Positions 19,612-30,046 of a stretch of 64,000 bases of DNA are shown here, in pieces. Below the pieces are notes generated by a model. It did no database searches. It saw only the letters and a program-made list of their open reading frames with translations, and was not told the origin of the DNA. The DNA lies in the NCBI GenBank assembly GCA_022486585.1, contig JAKVKI010000005.1:19685-83684 (forward strand). Direction: 5' to 3'. The first letter of the stretch is position 1. Every line of letters starts with the position of its first letter. The DNA is from Megasphaera sp. Lineage in GTDB: Bacteria > Bacillota > Negativicutes > Veillonellales > Megasphaeraceae. A program made the translations under genes and the position numbers.

Positions 19612-21384
19612 TCAGATCGACTGCGATGTATTGACGTTCTCCCCATAGGCCGGAATGAATTGCCAGGTCACACCTGTCGTACCATTCTGTGCCAACAAAT
19701 AGGCCGCTCCCTTTGGAACCGCTGTATACTGGGCCAGCACTGCTTTTGTTTCTTCGTCTGTCGCCCAGATGCGATATCTTTTTTTCAGATCTCGCCAATT
19801 CGTAAAGACATACTGGGGAATATATTGTCTCATCCAGTGTTCGTCACGGAAGATAGCATCTGTTTCCTTGCGATCAGCTTCATGCCAGCCAAGGAAATCA
19901 GGTTTGAGGCGAAATGTAAAGAACGTCAGCATATCCAACGCCAGCAACTGTGCTGCAACATGCTGCTGCACAGCCGTCAGCTGCAATACCTGCTGTATAC
20001 AATCATATAGGAAGCGGCAAAGATTTTCATCAGAAATAGCGATTTCATCATACTGCAGCTCCATCCACCGCTTCGTAATGGTATCGTAAAGATGGAAATA
20101 ATCCGGCTCATACAAGCAGGCTAAATAATCGCATACATACATAAATTTCCCCGAATTATAGATTCGTTCAAAGACATCCTCAAAGACTTTTAAATAACGT
20201 ACCTTCTCATAAGGCAGCCACGTCGTTGCCAGTACTTCATACGGACCATACGGATCATACCGGTACTCCTCAGGATAGTCACGACGGATACCGGAGCCTT
20301 TGAGAAGCTTCAAAAATCCAATTTGCAATTTATGAGGATGCAGGGCATAAATATCATTAAAGGATTGTTGCAAATGCTCATATGTCTCGTATGGCAACCC
20401 GACGATAAGGTCCAAATGAAGATGAATCGTGCCATAGGCCAGCAGACGTTTCATAATATACGTAATACGGGGCCAGTCATTGTATCGGCGAATAGCCTTC
20501 AACGTCGGTCCATAGGTCGATTGAATACCCATTTCCAGCTGAATACGCCCTTTAGGCGCTTGCGCCAGCAGATCCAGGTCTTCGTCCCGCAAGACGCCTG
20601 GTTCGATTTCTAAATGAAAATTAATAGGCCGGTCCACCTGGAGCATGTATTCAATAAGCGGTCGATGATGGCGGGGATTGCAGTTAAAGGTCCGATCGAC
20701 AAACTTGACCTGATGGACACCTGCCTCAACGAATCGCTGTAATTCCTGAATGACCAGCGGTACTGACCGGAACCGCACATCATCACTCATGCCGGACAGG
20801 CAATACTGACAATGGAACGGACAGCCTCGTGAGCTTTCATAATACATGATTTTATGGGCAAGTTCGCTAAAATCCTGATTTTCATACGGGAATGGAAGCA
20901 TATCCAAATCAGGTACTTCCTGGAATGCTTCACTGCCCTGGATACTGCCATTCACACGACCTAAGACACCGGGAACCGTCGTGCCATTACCGCCCTGTTC
21001 CAAATCGCGCATAAAGGCCGGTACCATAATTTCCCCTTCGCCTTGAAAGACATAATCAATATATGGATGCTGCTCCAATACGTCCTGCGCCGTATACGAT
21101 ACTTCCGGACCACCGACTGCAATAATCGTATCGGGCATGACTTGCTTAAGGAGAGCAATAATACGACAGGTCATTTCAATATTCCAGATGTAACAAGAAA
21201 AGCCGATGACGCCTGCGTGGTACGAATATATATGCCGCAGTATGTCATAGGCATTTTGATTGATCGTATATTCAGCCGTCGCCATATCGTCTATGCCAGC
21301 ATGCCGGCAGGCTGTCGACAGACAGCGCAACGCAAGGGAGGACTGGATGAATTTGGCATTCAATGTTGTCAGCAATAGTTTCAT
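19612..21384 (-). CDS. B12-binding-domain radical SAM protein (DUF4080-like C-terminus)
   Basis: MKLLLTTLNAKFIQSSLALR N-terminus, SSRGCPFHCQYCLSG cluster motif; start chosen at MKLLL. Confidence 0.9.
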   Translation of the reverse strand: MKLLLTTLNAKFIQSSLALRCLSTACRHAGIDDMATAEYTINQNAYDILRHIYSYHAGVIGFSCYIWNIEMTCRIIALLKQVMPDTIIAVGGPEVSYTAQDVLEQHPYIDYVFQGEGEIMVPAFMRDLEQGGNGTTVPGVLGRVNGSIQGSEAFQEVPDLDMLPFPYENQDFSELAHKIMYYESSRGCPFHCQYCLSGMSDDVRFRSVPLVIQELQRFVEAGVHQVKFVDRTFNCNPRHHRPLIEYMLQVDRPINFHLEIEPGVLRDEDLDLLAQAPKGRIQLEMGIQSTYGPTLKAIRRYNDWPRITYIMKRLLAYGTIHLHLDLIVGLPYETYEHLQQSFNDIYALHPHKLQIGFLKLLKGSGIRRDYPEEYRYDPYGPYEVLATTWLPYEKVRYLKVFEDVFERIYNSGKFMYVCDYLACLYEPDYFHLYDTITKRWMELQYDEIAISDENLCRFLYDCIQQVLQLTAVQQHVAAQLLALDMLTFFTFRLKPDFLGWHEADRKETDAIFRDEHWMRQYIPQYVFTNWRDLKKRYRIWATDEETKAVLAQYTAVPKGAAYLLAQNGTTGVTWQFIPAYGENVNTSQSI

Positions 21385-21601
21385 GAATTTCTCTTTTCTA
21401 TCCAAAGATACTTTCTTTGTTATTATACTACATTGATTATCGTATTACCATATCTCCACCATAATTGTAAACGATGTATAAACTGGATAGTTACGCCATT
21501 TTATGATACTATATTAGCATAGTATGCAAACGTACTTTGCATCACTGCACAGACGTTGTCTGCAACGTCCAAAACCACGTATATTCAAGGGAGGCATATA
21601 T

Positions 21602-23515
21602 ATGCTGAAAATCGCTCTTGCTCAAATCAATGTTCTCGCCGGTGATCCGCGCCATAATGCGGCAACGATGAAAACTAATATAGCAAAAGCAAAAGATGCC
21701 GGTTGCGATATCATTATCTTTCCGGAACTCTCCATTCCGGGATATCTCATCGGTGATATTTGGGACCAGCCTGATTTTATTGACGAATGTGTTCGTTTCG
21801 GCGACGAAATCAAAACCCTGTCCCATGGCATCACTATCATCTTTGGCAACGTAGCCAAAGAAACAGACCGCCTGAATCTGGACGGCCGGACTCGGAAATA
21901 CAACGCCATGTTCATTGCCCAAAACGGTCAATGGGTATCGCCAGCCCGCAGCCCGTATTCTTTCTACATTAAAACACTGCTGCCAAATTATCGAGAATTC
22001 AACGATATACGCTACTTCACATCACTTATGGAAGTAGCCCAGGAACGGCATTCCTTCCCGGAAGATTTTCTGTCACCAATACAGCTTTCCTTTGATAACG
22101 GTCGCAAGATTTGTATTGGGCCGCTCATTTGTGAAGATAGCTGGGATGACAACTATCCCTTCAAACCGATGTCGTATTTAAGCGAGACCTACGATATCGA
22201 CTTGTTCATCAATATTTCCAGTTCTCCCTTCACCTTAGGCAAGACCCAGCGCCGTCATCGCCTTTTCGGACAGGCTATCAAAAAAATCAATCGGCCGGCC
22301 ATCTACGTCAACTGTACTGGCATCCAAAATAACGGCAAAAACATTTATACCTTCGACGGTTCTGGCAGTACCTATCAAAACGATGGCACACTGCATTACG
22401 AATGCCAGCCCTTCAGCGAAGAAATGGCTGTTGTCGATTTTGATGACACGACAGGAAAATTTATTTCCCCTGCGCATCAAAATCCCGTTCAGGATCAAAC
22501 TGCCGAAATGTATCACAGCCTTCATTATGGCCTGCGTTCCTTCATGGAAAGTATTGGCACTAACAAAGTTGTCCTCGGCGTATCTGGAGGCATCGATTCA
22601 GCAGTAAATGCAGCCCTCTATGCAACGGTCCTGTCACCAGAAAACATTCTTCTAGTCAACATGCCCAGTTGTTACAATTCCGTTCTGACAAAAAGCCTGG
22701 CAAAACAATTGGCTGATAATATCGGCTGCCTGTATACGGTTATTCCCGTTCAGGACAGCTTGGAACTGACCCGCCATCAATTCGATACTGCCGCTCTTTC
22801 TCAGCAAGATGCCGCAGCAGGGCACTTACAACTCACGAGCTTCATTGAAGAAAATATTCAGGCTCGTGACCGTTCCAGTCGCATTCTGGCAGCAGCCGCT
22901 GCGTCCTTCGGCGGCGTGTTCACGTGCAACGCCAACAAAGCCGAATCGACAGTAGGCTATGCTACGCTGTATGGTGACAGCGCCGGCTTCCTGGCAGCGA
23001 CTGGTGACTTGTGGAAGCACCAAGTCTATGACCTGGCCCGCTATTTGAATGAAAAGATTTTCCATCGTGAAGTCGTTCCCCAAGGCTCGATCGACGTCGT
23101 CCCCAGTGCCGAATTATCGTCTGCCCAGGACATTACCAAAGGCCAGGGAGACCCTCTCATTTACCCGTACCACGATTACCTGTTCGCCTCTTTCGTCGAA
23201 CGGTGGCAGCGGGCCACACCTGAATCCATTTTAGAATGGTACCTTGATGGCACACTGGAAAAACATATTGGCTGTGCTGTTGACGTCCACCAGCTTTTCC
23301 CCAAAGCAGCAGACTTCATTGCTGACCTGGAACGGTGGTGGCGCCTCATTGCTGGATTTGCCGTAGCCAAACGCATTCAGAGCCCGCCTATCCTCTCTAT
23401 TAGCCGCCGTTCCTTTGGTAACGATTTGCGTGAAGCACAGCTTAAGCCTTACTTCACGACACGCTATGAAGAATTGAAGAAAAAAGCGCTGGAACAAGAT
23501 ACACTATGTAAATAA
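21602..23515 (+). CDS. nadE: Glutamine-dependent NAD+ synthetase
   Basis: N-terminal nitrilase-like domain (IIFPELSIPGY), C-terminal GVSGGIDSAV PP-loop; start after AGGGAGG. Confidence 0.96.
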   Translation: MLKIALAQINVLAGDPRHNAATMKTNIAKAKDAGCDIIIFPELSIPGYLIGDIWDQPDFIDECVRFGDEIKTLSHGITIIFGNVAKETDRLNLDGRTRKYNAMFIAQNGQWVSPARSPYSFYIKTLLPNYREFNDIRYFTSLMEVAQERHSFPEDFLSPIQLSFDNGRKICIGPLICEDSWDDNYPFKPMSYLSETYDIDLFINISSSPFTLGKTQRRHRLFGQAIKKINRPAIYVNCTGIQNNGKNIYTFDGSGSTYQNDGTLHYECQPFSEEMAVVDFDDTTGKFISPAHQNPVQDQTAEMYHSLHYGLRSFMESIGTNKVVLGVSGGIDSAVNAALYATVLSPENILLVNMPSCYNSVLTKSLAKQLADNIGCLYTVIPVQDSLELTRHQFDTAALSQQDAAAGHLQLTSFIEENIQARDRSSRILAAAAASFGGVFTCNANKAESTVGYATLYGDSAGFLAATGDLWKHQVYDLARYLNEKIFHREVVPQGSIDVVPSAELSSAQDITKGQGDPLIYPYHDYLFASFVERWQRATPESILEWYLDGTLEKHIGCAVDVHQLFPKAADFIADLERWWRLIAGFAVAKRIQSPPILSISRRSFGNDLREAQLKPYFTTRYEELKKKALEQDTLCK

Positions 23516-23547
23516 TCACCCTGCTTAGAATACAGGTACTATGCTTA

Positions 23548-23583
23548 ATACCGCTGCAACAGATTGATCTGTTGCAGCGGTAT
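23548..23583 (+). terminator. Terminator hairpin after nadE
   Basis: ATACCGCTGCAACAGAT TG ATCTGTTGCAGCGGTAT followed by GTTTT. Confidence 0.8.
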
Positions 23584-23619
23584 GTTTTATCTCTGTCGTA
23601 TTATATTATGTTTTCATGA

Positions 23620-23654
23620 AAAAAAGCAGCTTTTTAGACGAAAGCTGCTTTTTT
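23620..23654. terminator. Second, bidirectional hairpin between nadE and aldo/keto reductase
   Basis: AAAAAAGCAGCTTT...AAAGCTGCTTTTTT. Confidence 0.8.
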
Positions 23655-23703
23655 ACGGTGTATTATTATTGTATAGGGTTAGGGTTAAACACAAGCACTA
23701 GCC

Positions 23704-24678
23704 TCACTCTTCTGGAAGAGCTCCGACGATTTTATGACGGGCATACGGTTCCTCCAAAAACGTAACATCTTCATTTGTCAGAGACAACTCAACAGCTGCC
23801 ACAGCATCATCGAAGTGAGGCATACTGGTAGCGCCAACGATTGGTGCTGTAACACCCTTCTTGAACTGCCATGCCAAGGCGACTTGCGACATAGATACGC
23901 CATAGGCTTGGGCTACTTCATGGACACGATTGATGATTTGCAAGTCATTATCCATTGCCTGATCATATTTTTTCTGGATTGTCTTATCAGTCTGACTGCG
24001 TTTCGATTGTGTCGTCCAGCCCATATGAGACAAATGGCCGCCTGCCAAGGGACTGTACGGGATCAGCGACACCCCATATTGCTTACAAATCGGGATAAGT
24101 TCCCGTTCGTCTTCTCGATAAAGGAGGTTGTAATGATTTTGCATCGTAGAAAAACGTGTCCAGCCATTTTTTTCTGCAACGATCTGCATATTATGGAACT
24201 GATAGCCATACATAGCAGACGCACCAATAGCACGAACTTTACCGGTCCGGACTAGGTCATCCAAGGCTTCCATCGTTTCTTCTATCGGCGTATCATAGTC
24301 GAAACGGTGTATCTGATATATATCCAAATACTCTGTACCGAGACGTTGCAGCGTACCGTCTATTTCTGTATGGATGGCTTCTTTCTTCAATTTTCCTTCA
24401 TTAAAATATACTTTAGACGCTAGTACTACGTTCTCCCGTTTAATACCAAGCTGTTTTAGCGCCTTGCCAATATAGGCTTCACTCGTACCATGGGAATATA
24501 CATTCGCTGTATCGATGAAATTAACGCCTAATTCCATCGCGTGAGCAATCATAGCCGTCGTATGTTCCTGATCGAGTGTCCACAAATGGAAATCTTCAGC
24601 AGGCTGACCAAATGACATGCCGCCCACACAAATCCGTGACACTGTAATACCTGTATTTCCTAATTCCGCATATTTCAT
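23704..24678 (-). CDS. Aldo/keto reductase
   Basis: FIDTANVYSHGTSEAYIGKAL, QIHRFDYDTPIEETMEALDDLVRTGKVRAIGAS. Confidence 0.96.
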   Translation of the reverse strand: MKYAELGNTGITVSRICVGGMSFGQPAEDFHLWTLDQEHTTAMIAHAMELGVNFIDTANVYSHGTSEAYIGKALKQLGIKRENVVLASKVYFNEGKLKKEAIHTEIDGTLQRLGTEYLDIYQIHRFDYDTPIEETMEALDDLVRTGKVRAIGASAMYGYQFHNMQIVAEKNGWTRFSTMQNHYNLLYREDERELIPICKQYGVSLIPYSPLAGGHLSHMGWTTQSKRSQTDKTIQKKYDQAMDNDLQIINRVHEVAQAYGVSMSQVALAWQFKKGVTAPIVGATSMPHFDDAVAAVELSLTNEDVTFLEEPYARHKIVGALPEE

Positions 24679-24775
24679 ACCTGATACCCTCCTCGAAATG
24701 ATCTGGTCTATATATTTAATTTCTACATCGTATCAAGTATATACGCTGAAGTGAACTTCAAGTCAAGGGCTGCCA

Positions 24776-25777
24776 TTATTTATTAGTGATCTTACAAATA
24801 TTTTTCAATTCGATAGATATAGTCCCATCCGGATTATTGATGATTTGAATATAATCTGTATTTTCGATATATTCTGATGGAAATGTGATTTCTATGCCCG
24901 TATCTGTTTTGATTTTATGGCTTTTACCTGTTTTGCGAGCATATTCTTTTTCAATAGCTACATCTGCTGGCATATGTGCTTCCTGGACTTGTGCTTCAAA
25001 TTCTTCCTGCATCTGTGGTGAATCAGCAAACACTCCGGCACCTAACTCCTGTGGCGAAAAAGAATCGGCTGTTTCCGCATTCTCTACAAGATAATTTTTT
25101 GTTTTAGATAAGGCCTCTACAGCATTCGAGCCATGTTCTTCGGCTACTTTCGCCGCAATCTTGGTAACTATCTTCACTGCCTCTTTACTGGAAATGACTG
25201 CCGTACATTGCAGCAATTTGTCTGGCAGAATATAGACCTCTTGACCATCCATTTGTCGTTTCTTATCGACAAAACGAACAGAAAAATCTGCACAGTTAAT
25301 GAGGGCATAGGCTTCTGCCTTCTGCACAGCACCAGGCAAAATCGCCTGATGCTGAATAAGTTTATTATAAACTTCGCCATTATCATCGAGAATCTGATGC
25401 GTATAGGCCGTCTTATTGTCCAACATGAGCAGCCCCATGAACCGCACATCTTCATCATTCTGAAAATCTACGACGAGCAGATCCACTGATTCCGGAACAT
25501 CACAGTGATTGAGAATATCAAAGAGACTGCGCGCTGCTGATGCCGCAAATTCATCAAAGTCCAGCGCTCCCTCAGCTACACGCTGTACCATCGGCTGAAA
25601 CTGGCTCGTCGCATAGAACGCACCGGTCTGCTGACTGGCATCGTGAAGAATTTTGTTGATGCGTTTATCCACATATTCATATACAATATCACTAGAAAAA
25701 TCCAGTTCTTTCTGTGATAAAATACAAACATTGGTATTGAAATCTAAAATATGAAGTATCGCTTTATTAATTAACAT
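24776..25777 (-). CDS. Nucleoid-associated protein (NdpA/YejK-like)
   Basis: Resembles the 37-kDa nucleoid-associated family (MLINKAILHILDFN..., LLMLDNKTAYTHQI). Confidence 0.75.
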   Translation of the reverse strand: MLINKAILHILDFNTNVCILSQKELDFSSDIVYEYVDKRINKILHDASQQTGAFYATSQFQPMVQRVAEGALDFDEFAASAARSLFDILNHCDVPESVDLLVVDFQNDEDVRFMGLLMLDNKTAYTHQILDDNGEVYNKLIQHQAILPGAVQKAEAYALINCADFSVRFVDKKRQMDGQEVYILPDKLLQCTAVISSKEAVKIVTKIAAKVAEEHGSNAVEALSKTKNYLVENAETADSFSPQELGAGVFADSPQMQEEFEAQVQEAHMPADVAIEKEYARKTGKSHKIKTDTGIEITFPSEYIENTDYIQIINNPDGTISIELKNICKITNK

Positions 25778-25841
25778 AAAAATCTCCTTTGAATACAGCC
25801 TTGTCGTCGCCTGATCTATTGGTACCGGTCCTTATGACAAC

Positions 25842-27092
25842 TTACATCGACCGGGTCAGTTCAAATACAGAAACTTCCCGGGAACACCCTATACGAAAAG
25901 GCAGCCAGTGCCCTGTCCCTCTATTGACGTAACCGTAACAGCCCGGTCTGCCATACAATCCTCGTAAATATTTAAAGCCTATGGCCTGAACCAATGGTCC
26001 AATAGGCGCAACTTGTGCCCCATGGGTATGACCACACAAAGTCAACGGTATACCTCGTTCAAAAGCTTCATCAATAAAATCGGGGTGATGCGCCAGCATG
26101 ACTACAAAGGCATCTGCCGGAATATCCGCTAGTGCCGTCTTTACATAGTCCTCCCGTTCCATCGTAAACGCAGCTTCACCTTTAGCAAAACTATAATCAG
26201 CCCCGGCAATATAAAAGGGCCTGTCATCGGTACCCTGCCGTCCTGTCAGCCCTTCTCCACGGCCAGGGCTGGCCATGATATGGCTATTTCGCAAGATCCG
26301 TACAGGCGTATGCGCTAACATAGCCGTTATGGCACTAAAGCTGCGATAATACTCATGATTCCCATAACAAAAGTCAATACCGTCTGGGAATCGAGCAGCA
26401 TTCTTCACCAAAACGTCCTGAAAATCCGGCAACAGGGACAATTCATCAATAAGGTCCCCTGTCAGCTCCAAGCGATGGACACCTTGGTCAGCTAAGGCAT
26501 CCATCGCTTCTTGAAGACGCTGGGGACTAAAAAATAATCCCATATGGACATCGGAAATCTGACCAATTTTATACCCTTCCAAATAATCGGGCAACGAAGG
26601 GAACCGTAATCGATGTACCGTCGTCGCCAGATCTCGTTCACCTAAAAAGGTACCGGCCATCCCCGTACCGAAGGTCAGGACTGGAATCACTGCAACAGCA
26701 CGTTTACAAAACGTTCTCCGTGACATGACAACTTCTCCCGCTTCCTTCGTTTCGTTTTTCCTTCGCTGACGGAATTTCCCAGCCAGCTGATATACTCCAT
26801 AACCGACAAGGAGCACCAACAGAATCGGCAGGACCAAGAAAAACATAAACAGCCACCCTAACGAAGCCATAGAACTATACAGCCAAAACCGTGCTGCCGC
26901 GGTGTTCATGAAGTCGGGGAACACCTGTCCATAATACGCTAAACAAGCAACGGCTCCCAACGTACCGGCCATGCCGGCTGCAAAGATGATCCGTTTATGC
27001 CGGGACCGACTTAAAAAACTCCACAATACGATTGTCAGCGCCGCAATAATCGACATGATGATCATGAAATTGATAAAAAAGGGACCCTTCAT
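25842..27092 (-). CDS. Metallophosphoesterase (YkuE/YaeI-like) with N-terminal TM region and internal twin-arginine motif
   Basis: GQISDVHMG, LTGDLID, GNHEYY, LAHHPD, LCGHTHGAQ; SRRTFCKRA at residues 124-132. Confidence 0.92.
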   Translation of the reverse strand: MKGPFFINFMIIMSIIAALTIVLWSFLSRSRHKRIIFAAGMAGTLGAVACLAYYGQVFPDFMNTAAARFWLYSSMASLGWLFMFFLVLPILLVLLVGYGVYQLAGKFRQRRKNETKEAGEVVMSRRTFCKRAVAVIPVLTFGTGMAGTFLGERDLATTVHRLRFPSLPDYLEGYKIGQISDVHMGLFFSPQRLQEAMDALADQGVHRLELTGDLIDELSLLPDFQDVLVKNAARFPDGIDFCYGNHEYYRSFSAITAMLAHTPVRILRNSHIMASPGRGEGLTGRQGTDDRPFYIAGADYSFAKGEAAFTMEREDYVKTALADIPADAFVVMLAHHPDFIDEAFERGIPLTLCGHTHGAQVAPIGPLVQAIGFKYLRGLYGRPGCYGYVNRGTGHWLPFRIGCSREVSVFELTRSM

Positions 27093-28148
27093 TTATAGTA
27101 AAGCAGTGATTTTCCCATGGGGTCCAGCCCAGGGGACCGTCGTATATTCATCCCGACGAAGCCACTGCCATTCCTCCTTCGTTGTAAGTGTACCAGCAGT
27201 GACTGTGCCTTCATAAACAGCCATGTGCCATATTTTATGAGAAAAAACATGTTTTAATGTTCCCTTTAGGGACGTATCGACAGTAATCGTCAAGCCTTGC
27301 TGCTGTACTAAATCCTGCACAGTCGCAAGACCTGCTTCACCTGTACCAATAGCATTGGGGAATTCCCACATAGACGCTAACAATCCTTTTGACGGACGGC
27401 GATGCACCAGCCAGTAAGGACCTTTCGATACGACAACGACGACAATATCCTCTGCAGGGACATGCTTCTTTGTCAATCGCAACGGCAGTTCCTGTTCCCG
27501 TCCGGCCGCTCTGGCCTGGCAAATATGGGCTAACGGGCAATCGCCGCATTTCGGGCTTTTAGGAATACAAACCATGGCACCAAAGTCCATGAGGGCTTCA
27601 TTAAAAGCGCCTGCTTGTTCTGCTGGGATTTGTGCCTCTGCAAGAGCCGTGATTTCCTTTTTCACCGTAGTCGATAACACATTTCCCTCAATCGTGTACA
27701 AGCGTGAAAATACACGCAGGACATTGCCATCGACGGCAACAACAGGCCGCCCATAAGCAATGCTCAAAATAGCACCGGCCGTATATTCACCGATACCTTT
27801 TAGCTTCAATATATCTTTTTTCTGCTCAGGTACATGGCCGCCATACGTAGATTGGACTTCGCATACAGCATCGTGAAGATTGCGAGCTCGGGAATAATAT
27901 CCCAAGCCCTGCCACTGGCGCAGTACTTCATCCTGCGAAGCCGCTGCCAGCGCCGCCATCGTAGGGAACCGTTCCATCCAACTGTCATAATACGGCCGTA
28001 CAGCTTCGACTTTCGTCTGTTGCAACATGATTTCCGATACCCAAACTTTATAGGGATCTCGCGGCGCGTCGCTGCGCCACGGAAGATCGCGACGATGTGC
28101 CGCGAACCAGTGCAACAATATAGGTGCCCATTGTATGTTTTGTGTCAT
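27093..28148 (-). CDS. mutY: A/G-specific adenine glycosylase MutY
   Basis: PWRSDAPRDPYKVWVSEIMLQQTKVEAV, LKGIGEYTAGAI, C...C..C..C cluster, NUDIX-like C-terminus. Confidence 0.97.
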   Translation of the reverse strand: MTQNIQWAPILLHWFAAHRRDLPWRSDAPRDPYKVWVSEIMLQQTKVEAVRPYYDSWMERFPTMAALAAASQDEVLRQWQGLGYYSRARNLHDAVCEVQSTYGGHVPEQKKDILKLKGIGEYTAGAILSIAYGRPVVAVDGNVLRVFSRLYTIEGNVLSTTVKKEITALAEAQIPAEQAGAFNEALMDFGAMVCIPKSPKCGDCPLAHICQARAAGREQELPLRLTKKHVPAEDIVVVVVSKGPYWLVHRRPSKGLLASMWEFPNAIGTGEAGLATVQDLVQQQGLTITVDTSLKGTLKHVFSHKIWHMAVYEGTVTAGTLTTKEEWQWLRRDEYTTVPWAGPHGKITALL

Positions 28149-28285
28149 ATATATTATCCTTCTCTTCTACTGCTTGATGATACTATTATAATGATTACCT
28201 GTGTCGTGTCAAATATATATCTTGCGTAGTAAAACATGACTTCCTATGCTACAATATAGACAGACAGTGTAAAGGAGTCGTGAAA

Positions 28286-29077
28286 ATGGAACAAAATCCA
28301 CTACAACATATACTCGAATATAATCTCGATTTAGGCAAGACCAAACCTGATACGGTCCATCGCGATGAGACATACTGCCCCTTCTGTGATGTTGCCCATT
28401 TGAAACACATTTTAGAAAAACGAGGCCGCATGATCTGGCTGGAAAATGCCTATCCCGTTCTGAAAGACTCATGGCAGACCCTGATCATTGAAACGAACGA
28501 TTGTAACGGCGAATTCTCTGACTATGATCCGGAATATGCAACGAAACTCATTCAATTCGGCTTAGAGAAATGGCAGCAAGTAAAAGATATGGGGAAATTC
28601 AAGTCTGTTGTCTTTTACCGCAATCACGGCTATATGTCTGGTGGCACGATCCATCATCCCCATTCGCAAATCGTTGGTTTCAAAACATATGATTATCATG
28701 ATGATATCCATCCGTACCATCTCCTAGGTACTCCTATTCTAACGGAAGCTGGTATTGAAATCAACCTGTCCGTTCGCCCTATTATCGGCTTCTATGAAGT
28801 CAATTTAATTTTAAGCGACAAAACCAAACTGGACCGCTTCGTGCGATATATGCAGGTAACGTCAACATATTTCCGTCATAGTTTTGTCAGTTTCAATGAC
28901 AGCTATAATATCTTTTTCTATGATTTCCCTAACGATGACAAACTATACGTAAAAATCGTACCGCGTTTCCTGACAAACCCGTTGTATGTCGGCTATATGA
29001 TCGCACAAATAGCCAATGGCGGCCATTCACAACGTTTCATTGACGCACTGAAAAAAGATTTACAAAAAACAAAATAA
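28286..29077 (+). CDS. DUF4931/HIT-like (GalT-related) protein
   Basis: GGTIHHPHSQIVGF HIT-like motif; CPFCD zinc-like motif; SD AAAGGAG at 28271. Confidence 0.8.
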   Translation: MEQNPLQHILEYNLDLGKTKPDTVHRDETYCPFCDVAHLKHILEKRGRMIWLENAYPVLKDSWQTLIIETNDCNGEFSDYDPEYATKLIQFGLEKWQQVKDMGKFKSVVFYRNHGYMSGGTIHHPHSQIVGFKTYDYHDDIHPYHLLGTPILTEAGIEINLSVRPIIGFYEVNLILSDKTKLDRFVRYMQVTSTYFRHSFVSFNDSYNIFFYDFPNDDKLYVKIVPRFLTNPLYVGYMIAQIANGGHSQRFIDALKKDLQKTK

Positions 29078-29091
29078 GAAAGGAAAGATAT

Positions 29092-29829
29092 ATGCGATTA
29101 TTTGCTATTGGAGATTTACATTTATCTGGCAATCCGCCGAAAAAACCAATGGATGTATTCAGCCCACGATGGAAAAATCACTGGGCCCGCATCCGTGAAG
29201 ATTGGCAAGCCCGGGTCAGCGATGAAGATACAGTCCTTATTGCCGGTGACACGTCATGGGCCATGCATTTAAAAGAAGCGCAGGAGGACCTGGATGGCAT
29301 CCGTTCCTTACCTGGACAAAAGATTCTCATTCGTGGCAACCATGATTATTGGTGGGAAAGCGCTGGGAAATTAAACCGCCTTGATGCACAGCATCATATG
29401 AAATACCTCTATGGTTCAACTGCCTTACTCGACAACGGCCGTATTTGCATCTGTGGTACCCATGGCTGGATCTGCCCCGGTGATATCCACTACCAGGAAA
29501 GCAAAGATGCCAAGCCCTACCGCCGTGAACTGTTACGCGTAGAACGGACGTTGCAGGAAGCTGCTGAACTAAAATGCGAGCATACGATCCTCCTGCTTCA
29601 TTATCCGCCTGTATGTGACTTGACCAAGCCAAGCGGCTTTACGGATTTATTGGAGAAATACCGCGTGCCCCTTTGCATCTTTGGTCATCTGCACGGCATG
29701 GAACCAAACACGATGTTTCCCAATATATACAATGGTACACAGCTACAGCTCGTATCCGCAGATTACAGGGAATGCAAGCTCCTGGAGATCACGTTCAATG
29801 AGGAGGAACAGCATGAGCCAAATCGCTAA
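29092..29829 (+). CDS. Metallophosphoesterase
   Basis: AIGDLHLSG, IAGDTSWAM, IRGNHDYWW, LLHYPP, FGHLHG. Confidence 0.95.
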   Translation: MRLFAIGDLHLSGNPPKKPMDVFSPRWKNHWARIREDWQARVSDEDTVLIAGDTSWAMHLKEAQEDLDGIRSLPGQKILIRGNHDYWWESAGKLNRLDAQHHMKYLYGSTALLDNGRICICGTHGWICPGDIHYQESKDAKPYRRELLRVERTLQEAAELKCEHTILLLHYPPVCDLTKPSGFTDLLEKYRVPLCIFGHLHGMEPNTMFPNIYNGTQLQLVSADYRECKLLEITFNEEEQHEPNR

Positions 29830-30043
29830 AAAACATTTACTAGCCGGCATCATCTTTGGTGATACTGAAACGGGAGAATATATCTATCTTCCCGGTGGTG
29901 AAGTCGGTACAGACCAGCCCCTATGTATTTTTGAACACGATGGAACAAAAGAAGATGTGACACTTGAAGATGCCGGTGCGCTCATCGACCACCTGACACT
30001 AAAAAAATGCAGCCACCCGTCTTTAGGCAGCCGCTCCTTCTAA
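29813..30043 (+). CDS. Small conserved-looking hypothetical protein (76 aa)
   Basis: AGGAGG 7 nt before ATG at 29813; overlaps the end of the metallophosphoesterase; followed by a terminator. Confidence 0.75.
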   Translation: MSQIAKKHLLAGIIFGDTETGEYIYLPGGEVGTDQPLCIFEHDGTKEDVTLEDAGALIDHLTLKKCSHPSLGSRSF

Positions 30044-30046
30044 CAG

